The notes beneath the pieces are model-generated. The model made no database searches and was not told where the DNA came from. It saw only the letters and a list, made by a program, of their open reading frames with translations. A program made the position numbers and the translations under genes. Positions 1 to 4,865 of a stretch of 6,572 nucleotides of DNA are shown here, in pieces. Every line of letters starts with the position of its first letter. Positions within the stretch are counted from its first letter, which is position 1. The stretch is from positions 1 to 6,572 of the forward strand of contig CAMBDN010000140.1 in assembly GCA_945865355.1 (NCBI GenBank). Reading direction: 5' to 3'. This DNA is from Legionella genomosp. 1. GTDB taxonomy: Bacteria; Pseudomonadota; Gammaproteobacteria; Legionellales; Legionellaceae.

Positions 1-909
1 ATTGGCCATTCCAACACAGGCAATGGCACTACCCCACATGATTGCTGCAAATCCAACGGCGGCTCCGTGGTGCTTGATGTTCTTTGTCCAGGCACTAAAA
101 ACGGTAATGAAAAATGCACCAATCGCCGGCGCTGCATATAGCCAGCCAAGTGCTTTTGTTCCCCCATAAATCACCGCCAGGGCAGGAAATAATGCATTTG
201 GCATGGCAAAGACCATTGCGACGAAATCAATCACATATGTCCCCACTAGCTCTTGTCGTCCAACGGCATACTGTATAGCGGCAAAAACACTTTTTACACT
301 GGGTGGCTCTTGGTCTTTTACAGGGGCCAGGCTTTTTATTTGTGAAAGTGCTGCGATTGAAAAGACAAAAGTCATCGCGTCGAAAGAAAACGTCCATGCA
401 AGCCCAAGGTTTGCAATACAGATCCCTGCTGCAGCGGGCCCGCCAATCATACCGACAGTTGCTCTAAACATTGATAGCACACTGGTCGCTTGGATTTCTT
501 CATGGCTGACAAGGCGGGGTGTTAATGCATCCAAGGAGGGCCGATGCATTCCGCTTAATGCAGATAGTATTGCGGCGATAACGTAAACCATCCACAAACT
601 TGGGTGAGGAAGTAGCGCATTAGCTACTAAACATAAACATCCGATGGCCATTCCAAACTCAGCGCGTATTAATAATTTGCGCCGATCTACCACATCGGCC
701 AATGCCCCCCCAATGAAGGCGGTGAGCAACAGTGGAACAAGTTCGACGATACCTAGCAAACCGACAGCGAAGGTTGAGTTCGTGAGTTGATAAATTTGAT
801 AGGGCAAAGCAACCAGTGTCATCATGGTGCCAAAAAAAGAAATGAATTGCCCGAAATATAAATATTTAAAATCACGATTTTTTTTGAGGGGACTTAAATC
901 AATCCACAT
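1..909 (-). CDS. MFS transporter, EntS/MFS_3-like exporter (partial, C-terminus outside window)
   Basis: This is a polytopic inner-membrane transporter of the major facilitator superfamily, probably a proton-driven exporter; the substrate cannot be told. I read 303 codons without a stop, so the gene continues past base 1. About nine of the expected twelve membrane helices are visible: helix 1 around residues 19-42, helix 2 around 47-70, then the cytoplasmic motif A, GGALADVVDRRKLL (residues 67-80). A charged loop containing KDQEPPSVKS follows helix 6, as expected for the central MFS loop. The wording around helix 2 and motif A resembles the EntS/MFS_3 branch. The start is ATG at 909-907: an in-frame TAG lies seven codons upstream and AGGA sits six bases before the ATG. 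It is transcribed divergently from the L,D-transpeptidase gene. Family is well supported; subfamily is inferred from remembered patterns. Confidence 0.88.
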   Translation of the reverse strand, partial: MWIDLSPLKKNRDFKYLYFGQFISFFGTMMTLVALPYQIYQLTNSTFAVGLLGIVELVPLLLTAFIGGALADVVDRRKLLIRAEFGMAIGCLCLVANALLPHPSLWMVYVIAAILSALSGMHRPSLDALTPRLVSHEEIQATSVLSMFRATVGMIGGPAAAGICIANLGLAWTFSFDAMTFVFSIAALSQIKSLAPVKDQEPPSVKSVFAAIQYAVGRQELVGTYVIDFVAMVFAMPNALFPALAVIYGGTKALGWLYAAPAIGAFFITVFSAWTKNIKHHGAAVGFAAIMWGSAIACVGMAN

Positions 910-981
910 AAATATCCTATAAAAAAGCTAAATATATTTCTGATCCATCCGATACATTAGAAAACGATGGAGGACTAAATA
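910..981. promoter_or_regulatory. Divergent intergenic region between transporter and L,D-transpeptidase
   Basis: These 72 AT-rich bases must carry the start signals for both divergent genes unless one is driven from further away. Clear ribosome-binding sites are seen: TGGAGGA at 968-974 for the plus-strand gene, and AGGA read on the minus strand before base 909. Candidate -10 elements (TACATT at 953-958 on plus, TATATT on minus) lack convincing -35 boxes, so no promoter is assigned exactly. No operator palindrome stands out. Confidence 0.4.
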
Positions 982-1542
982 ATGAAAAAACAACTATTAT
1001 TAGTGCCAATATGTATGTTAACTGCAGCTTGCGCATCAGTGGATAATTCAGTACCTATTGTTGATGATGCTGGCTATACGCATTATACCATGAGCATGGA
1101 TTCTGATCATAAAGGTAGTAATTATTTTCCAGAAAAACGTGAAGCAACAGGTAGAAAAGTATTTGTATTTGATCCTAAAGCTACAGCTTGGGCCGCTTAT
1201 GATGCACAAGGTAACCGGGTAGAGACCGGTAGTGCCTCAGGCGGGATGGATTATTGTGAGGATATAGGACAACCTTGCCACACCGTAACCGGTACATTTA
1301 AAGTTTATTCGAAAAAGGGAGAAGATTGCACATCGAACGAGTTTCCTATTGAAACTCACGGTGGAGCCAGGATGCCATATTGCATGCATTTCAATGCTGG
1401 ATACTCAATACATGCTGCCTATGAAGTGCCTAATTATAACGCGAGTCATGGATGTATAAGGGTATTGCCTAGTGCAGCTAAATGGTTAAATGAAAACTTT
1501 GTTGATATTGGCACGACAGTCATTGTAAAACCTTATAGCTAA
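982..1542 (+). CDS. L,D-transpeptidase (YkuD domain) lipoprotein, EnhA-like
   Basis: Predicted envelope lipoprotein that would form 3-3 peptidoglycan cross-links or attach proteins to peptidoglycan via a catalytic cysteine. Residues 1-16 form a signal peptide (MKKQLLLVPICMLTAAC to the lipid-bearing C17); position +2 is Ala rather than Asp, which favours outer-membrane sorting in enteric bacteria. The YkuD domain fills roughly residues 57-184. Its C-terminal catalytic motif is SHGCIRV, with nucleophile C158, S155, H156 and R160; H144 in SIHAA is the likely upstream histidine. Four further cysteines (C91, C99, C116, C134) lie in the mature part and could form disulfides. The pattern DYCEDIGQPC, PYC and NASHGC resembles Legionella 'enhanced entry' EnhA proteins, a recalled rather than searched similarity. 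At 186 residues it looks complete. TGGAGGA sits eight bases before the ATG, fixing the start. A role in host-cell entry is only suggested by the family name. Confidence 0.88.
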   Translation: MKKQLLLVPICMLTAACASVDNSVPIVDDAGYTHYTMSMDSDHKGSNYFPEKREATGRKVFVFDPKATAWAAYDAQGNRVETGSASGGMDYCEDIGQPCHTVTGTFKVYSKKGEDCTSNEFPIETHGGARMPYCMHFNAGYSIHAAYEVPNYNASHGCIRVLPSAAKWLNENFVDIGTTVIVKPYS

Positions 1543-1586
1543 TCACAATATTGCTCTGAGGGCAGGCTAAAGTCTTGCAGTCGGTG

Positions 1587-1692
1587 TTAAAAATCTCCCT
1601 TTGTCCCCCTTTTTTAAAGGGGGAGACTTATTGAGGTTACTAGCTTGAGAGACCCTTTCTTTCACAAAGGGAGGCTAGGAGGGTTTTATTAA
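1587..1692. repeat. Palindromic intergenic element (MITE/REP-like)
   Basis: A compact GC-patterned palindrome in an AT-rich gap. CTCCCTTTG (1595-1603) is perfectly inverted as CAAAGGGAG (1665-1673). Directly inside the left arm is a second perfect stem, TCCCCCTTT (1604-1612) with AAAGGGGGA (1616-1624) and a TTT loop. In the right half, CTAGC (1640-1644) pairs with GCTAG (1674-1678) around CCCTTT (1653-1658) and AAAGGG (1666-1671), an alternative fold to the long-range arm. The outer ends are roughly inverted too: TTAAAAATCTCCC on the left and GGAGGGTTTTATTAA on the right. This architecture is typical of dispersed, non-coding mobile repeats, but copy number cannot be judged from one window. 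Confidence 0.6.
1604..1624. other. Perfect 9-bp stem-loop within palindromic element
   Basis: Stem TCCCCCTTT/AAAGGGGGA with a three-base TTT loop. It has no T-tract directly after it on either strand, so I do not call it an intrinsic terminator, although it could still pause polymerase or protect the 3' end of the upstream transcript. Confidence 0.55.
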
Positions 1693-1822
1693 ATGCATTA
1701 ATAAAAAATACTCCTTTTCAACGGGGGCGTTTAATGGTTAATGTGTAGTATTTAATTACTATCAGTTGATGCGGTAATTTTCCGAAGAGAATTTTGTCCA
1801 AGATGCGTCGGGTCCTGCTCCC

Positions 1823-1849
1823 CTTGATTCATGGGCGTTAGTTATCAAG
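1823..1849. promoter_or_regulatory. Short inverted repeat upstream of lysine decarboxylase
   Basis: CTTGAT (1823-1828) is inverted as ATCAAG (1844-1849) across 15 bases, ending 14 bases before the decarboxylase ribosome-binding site. It might be an operator or a leader hairpin. With only six bases per arm, chance occurrence in AT-rich DNA is quite possible. Confidence 0.2.
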
Positions 1850-1876
1850 CTTCTAAAACGTTTGGAGAGGGAAAAC

Positions 1877-4012
1877 ATGAATAACATACTTGTTGTTTAT
1901 GCAAAGGATATGGAAGATTATAAGACCCATTTCATCAGAAAGCTTGAAAGTTATTTAGCTCAAAAAGAGTGTAAGATCATTAACTGCACATCATTAGCTG
2001 AAGCCTTTGCCGTTAGCCGTTTGAATCCACGTATTGTTACTATTCTTTATGATTGGGATGATTTTGGTTTTAAAGATTTACATCATTTTTCAAATCATAA
2101 TAAATTGTTACCAATTTTCGCTATCACAGATAATCATGCATCCGTCGATATTGATCTGGGTGATTTTGATCTCACTCTAGATTTTTTACAGTATGATGCA
2201 AATTTATCCAGAGCTGATGTTAAGCGTGTACTACAAGCCATAAAAAAATATAAACAAGCTATTTTACCGCCTTTTACCCGTGCATTAATGCAGTATGTAC
2301 GCAAACTTAACTATACATTTAGTACGCCCGGACATTTAGGTGGGACAGCTTTTCAGAAGACGCCAACCAGCGCGGCGTTTTATGATTTTTTTGGGGAAAA
2401 TATTTTTTTATCCGATCTATCTATTTCAATTGAAGAGCTTGGCAGTCTACTTGATCATTCTGGACCTCAACGTGAGGCGGAAGAGTTCATTGCCAATACG
2501 TTTGGTAGTGATCGTTCGCTGATCGTTATCAACGGTACCTCAACATCGAATAAAATTGTTGGTATGTATTCAGCAACTTCCGGTGACACCGTCATTATTG
2601 ACCGTAATTGTCACAAGTCATTAGCCCATTTTTTAATGATGGTTGATGTTATTCCAATTTATTTAAAACCGGCTAGAAATGCTTACGGAATTCTCGGGGG
2701 AATCCCTGAATCTGAATACACTGAAAAAGCGATACAAGATAAGATTGCTGAACACCCTCATGCATCAGCGTGGCCAACATATGCGGTCATTACCAACTCT
2801 ACTTACGACGGTATTCTTTATAATGTTAAAAAAATACAACAGCAACTTAAAATAAAACACCTGCATTTTGATAGTGCATGGGTCCCTTATACACGGTTTC
2901 ATCCGATTTATGCTGGAAAATTTGGTTTGTCTTTAACGCCCCAAAAAGATCAAGTAATTTTTGAGACGCAATCAACACATAAATTATTAGCAGCGTTTAG
3001 CCAATCGTCTATGATTCATATCAAAGGTAAATTTAATGAACAGATTCTTAATGAAAACTACATGATGCATACCTCCACCTCTCCATTTTATCCGATTGTT
3101 GCAAGTTGTGAGGTTTCGGCTGCGATGATGCACGGCCAGCAAGGTTATGATCTGATCAGTGAATCGATTGGCTTAGCATTGGATTTTCGTGCGGAAATAA
3201 AACGATTAAAAAAGCAAAGTAAAATTTGGTATTTTGATGTTTGGCAATCGACTCAAGGGAAAAAACCATCTTGCTTCCCGTTGAAGCCCAAAGAGCAATG
3301 GCACGGTTTTCATCATGTAGACGAAGGTCATTTATTTTTAGATCCGATCAAAGTGACTGTACTATTACCTGGCATTAAGAATGGCAAACTGGATAGTTGG
3401 GGGATCCCGGCCAGTATTGTTGATAAATTTCTTGATGCACATGGGATTAATGTTGAGAAGACAGGGCCTTATTCAATGTTATTCTTATTTAGCATCGGTA
3501 TCACCAAGGCGAAATCAATGACCTTGTTAGCCGCGTTAAATAAATTCAAACAACTTTATGATGAAAATGCGTCGGTAAAAACGATGCTACCACAACTGTA
3601 TCAACAGCATCCTGAATTTTATGAACGGATGTCGATTCAAACGCTATCCCAAACGATGCATGCCTTAATGATAAAACATGATTTACCTAAAGCGATGTAT
3701 CATGCGTTTGATATTTTACCTAAAATGACGATGACACCACATCATGCTTATCAAAAACTGATAAGACAAGAAGTTAAGCTCGTGCCCTTAGATCAATTAA
3801 AAGGGGAAACTTGCGCTGTCATGATTTTACCGTATCCACCGGGTGTTCCTTTGATTATGCCAGGTGAAGAAATTACAGTTGGCTGCGAACCTATTCTCGA
3901 TTTTTTGCTCATGCTGGATGAAATTGGCCAGGCACTACCTGGCTTTCAAACCATCATTCATGGTGTCGAGACCGACGAGTATGGAAAGATGTCCGTTCAA
4001 GTGATTAATTGA
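1877..4012 (+). CDS. ldcC: Lysine decarboxylase, PLP-dependent (LdcC/CadA type)
   Basis: Converts L-lysine to cadaverine and CO2, consuming a proton; in enterics this serves acid resistance and polyamine supply. The frame is a full-length class III Orn/Lys/Arg decarboxylase (711 aa; E. coli LdcI 715, LdcC 713). It has an N-terminal wing domain (about 1-128), a PLP-binding core (about 130-450) and a C-terminal domain (about 450-711). Catalytic residues are present: Schiff-base lysine K369 in STHKLLAAFSQ, ring-stacking H246 in DRNCHKS, D332 and W335 in HFDSAWVPY, and TPGHLGGTAFQK before the core. The text follows LdcC/CadA almost throughout, for example NGTSTSNKIVGMYS and MILPYPPGVPL, and looks slightly nearer LdcC (SLAH, YPIVAS). 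I chose ATG 1877 over an in-frame TTG at 1862 because GGAGAGGG (1864-1871) lies correctly before the ATG and overlaps the TTG. No cadB antiporter or cadC regulator is in view. The residues matching the E. coli ppGpp site are all changed. Confidence 0.95.
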   Translation: MNNILVVYAKDMEDYKTHFIRKLESYLAQKECKIINCTSLAEAFAVSRLNPRIVTILYDWDDFGFKDLHHFSNHNKLLPIFAITDNHASVDIDLGDFDLTLDFLQYDANLSRADVKRVLQAIKKYKQAILPPFTRALMQYVRKLNYTFSTPGHLGGTAFQKTPTSAAFYDFFGENIFLSDLSISIEELGSLLDHSGPQREAEEFIANTFGSDRSLIVINGTSTSNKIVGMYSATSGDTVIIDRNCHKSLAHFLMMVDVIPIYLKPARNAYGILGGIPESEYTEKAIQDKIAEHPHASAWPTYAVITNSTYDGILYNVKKIQQQLKIKHLHFDSAWVPYTRFHPIYAGKFGLSLTPQKDQVIFETQSTHKLLAAFSQSSMIHIKGKFNEQILNENYMMHTSTSPFYPIVASCEVSAAMMHGQQGYDLISESIGLALDFRAEIKRLKKQSKIWYFDVWQSTQGKKPSCFPLKPKEQWHGFHHVDEGHLFLDPIKVTVLLPGIKNGKLDSWGIPASIVDKFLDAHGINVEKTGPYSMLFLFSIGITKAKSMTLLAALNKFKQLYDENASVKTMLPQLYQQHPEFYERMSIQTLSQTMHALMIKHDLPKAMYHAFDILPKMTMTPHHAYQKLIRQEVKLVPLDQLKGETCAVMILPYPPGVPLIMPGEEITVGCEPILDFLLMLDEIGQALPGFQTIIHGVETDEYGKMSVQVIN

Positions 4013-4053
4013 ATTGTAGGGGTATTCATTCACCTGCTCTATCACCGAAATTC

Positions 4054-4062
4054 TGGTAAAAT
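4054..4062 (+). promoter_or_regulatory. Possible extended -10 promoter for the YjjG-family gene
   Basis: TGGTAAAAT in the 78-bp gap after the decarboxylase matches an extended -10 (TG, one base, then TAAAAT). It would start transcription around 4069, giving a leader of some 20 bases before the phosphatase gene. No recognisable -35 element accompanies it, so read-through from the decarboxylase gene is equally possible. Confidence 0.25.
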
Positions 4063-4090
4063 ACAAGCTGGTGCTGAACGAGCATGATGA

Positions 4091-4789
4091 ATGGGGAACT
4101 CGGTGAAGACTTATCAGTGGATATTATTTGATGCAGATGAAACGTTATTTCATTTTGATGCATTTAGTGGACTTCAATTGATGTTTTCTAATTTCGGTGT
4201 TGAATTTACCCCTTTGGATTACCAGGAGTATCAGGCGCTAAATAAATCACTGTGGGTTGATTACCAGAATAGCGAAATTAACGCAGACCAGTTGCAACAT
4301 CAGCGTTTCAAATCGTGGGCAAATAAGCTACAGGTTAAAACTAAAGACTTAAATCAAGGTTTTATGGCGGCAATGGTTGATATATGTACGCCAAGGGATG
4401 GCGCCATGAGCCTTCTTAGTGCGTTAAAGGGAAAAGCCAAACTGGGCATTATCACGAATGGATTTACAGTTTTACAGCAGGCCCGACTTGAACGAATGGG
4501 GCTTAAAGATCACTTTGATATATTAGTGATCTCAGAGCAAGTCGGTGTTGCTAAACCTCATCCGGGTATTTTTGAGCATGCTTTTGCGAACATGGGTGAG
4601 CCCGTTGATCGTGAATATGTATTGATGGTTGGTGATAATCCTGAGTCCGATATTTTAGGAGGAATCAATGCCGGTCTCGATACTTGTTGGCTGAATACGG
4701 ATAATAAACCGGCTCCCCAGGGCATTACACCAAATTACCAAGTTGCATCGTTGATAGAGCTTGAGCAATTGTTGTTTAGTCGTTGGTAG
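4091..4789 (+). CDS. yjjG: YjjG-family pyrimidine 5'-nucleotidase (HAD hydrolase)
   Basis: Cytosolic Mg-dependent phosphatase; the E. coli homologue dephosphorylates dUMP, dTMP, UMP and non-canonical pyrimidine nucleotides, keeping damaged bases out of DNA. All four HAD motifs are in place: motif I DADET with nucleophile D14 and acid D16, motif II ITNG with T122, motif III K155 in VGVAKP, and motif IV GDNPESD with D182 and D187. The helical cap (about residues 20-100) contains LNKSLWVDYQN and LQHQRFKSWA, very close to E. coli YjjG, as is DILGGINAGL. At 232 aa it is about family length (E. coli 225). The start is uncertain: ATG 4091 has only a weak GAACGAG upstream, while GTG 4103 has GGGGA four bases before it and would give an N-terminus matching E. 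coli YjjG better. It lies 78 bp after the decarboxylase; no functional link to it is apparent. Confidence 0.95.
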   Translation: MGNSVKTYQWILFDADETLFHFDAFSGLQLMFSNFGVEFTPLDYQEYQALNKSLWVDYQNSEINADQLQHQRFKSWANKLQVKTKDLNQGFMAAMVDICTPRDGAMSLLSALKGKAKLGIITNGFTVLQQARLERMGLKDHFDILVISEQVGVAKPHPGIFEHAFANMGEPVDREYVLMVGDNPESDILGGINAGLDTCWLNTDNKPAPQGITPNYQVASLIELEQLLFSRW

Positions 4790-4793
4790 AGTG

Positions 4794-4824
4794 GCTGAAG
4801 CTTAATATTTTATTAAGTTTCAGC
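4794..4824 (+). other. Strong 13-bp stem-loop downstream of yjjG
   Basis: GCTGAAGCTTAAT (4794-4806) pairs with ATTAAGTTTCAGC (4812-4824) around a five-base ATTTT loop: thirteen pairs including one G-T. It begins five bases after the yjjG stop. No T-run follows, so it is not a textbook intrinsic terminator; it may stabilise the yjjG 3' end or partly separate it from the next gene. Confidence 0.6.
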
Positions 4825-4825
4825 T

Positions 4826-4845
4826 GTTAAACTTGCTGCTTTAAC
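4826..4845 (+). other. Second small stem-loop between yjjG and the next gene
   Basis: GTTAAA (4826-4831) and TTTAAC (4840-4845) form a six-pair stem with an eight-base loop, one base after the larger hairpin and ten bases before the GAGGAG ribosome-binding site of the following gene. It is weak and AT-rich on its own; its interest lies only in the tandem arrangement. Confidence 0.35.
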
Positions 4846-4865
4846 CACTTGCTCGAGGAGCCAAC

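Larger units (their letters stand above)
1543..1876. other. Gene-free intergenic stretch with palindromic element
   Basis: No coding frame with a ribosome-binding site is seen here. The first half holds a ~106-bp inverted-repeat element (1587-1692). The second half must carry the promoter of the lysine decarboxylase, but I find only weak candidates: TTGATG at 1766-1771, with no good -10 seventeen bases on, and TTGATT at 1824-1829. A short inverted repeat lies at 1823-1849. There is no stem-loop followed by a T-run, so the transpeptidase transcript has no classical intrinsic terminator in this stretch. Confidence 0.6.

Noticed and set aside
203..586. Open plus-strand frame of 127 codons
   Set aside because: It lies antisense to the MFS transporter, has no membrane or family pattern and no ribosome-binding site; the minus-strand frame gives motif A and regular membrane helices.
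1604..1624. Intrinsic terminator for the transpeptidase gene
   Set aside because: The stem is good but no T-tract follows on the plus strand; on the minus strand the nearest T-run is about ten bases away.
1692..1699. AATGCATT palindrome as an operator
   Set aside because: An eight-base AT-rich palindrome is expected by chance and sits at the edge of the repeat element without a promoter next to it.
1862..1876. TTG start adding five residues to the lysine decarboxylase
   Set aside because: The TTG overlaps the GGAGAGGG ribosome-binding site that serves ATG 1877, and relatives begin at the equivalent of the ATG.
2340..2522. Open plus-strand frame of 60 codons
   Set aside because: Entirely inside the conserved core of the lysine decarboxylase in another frame.
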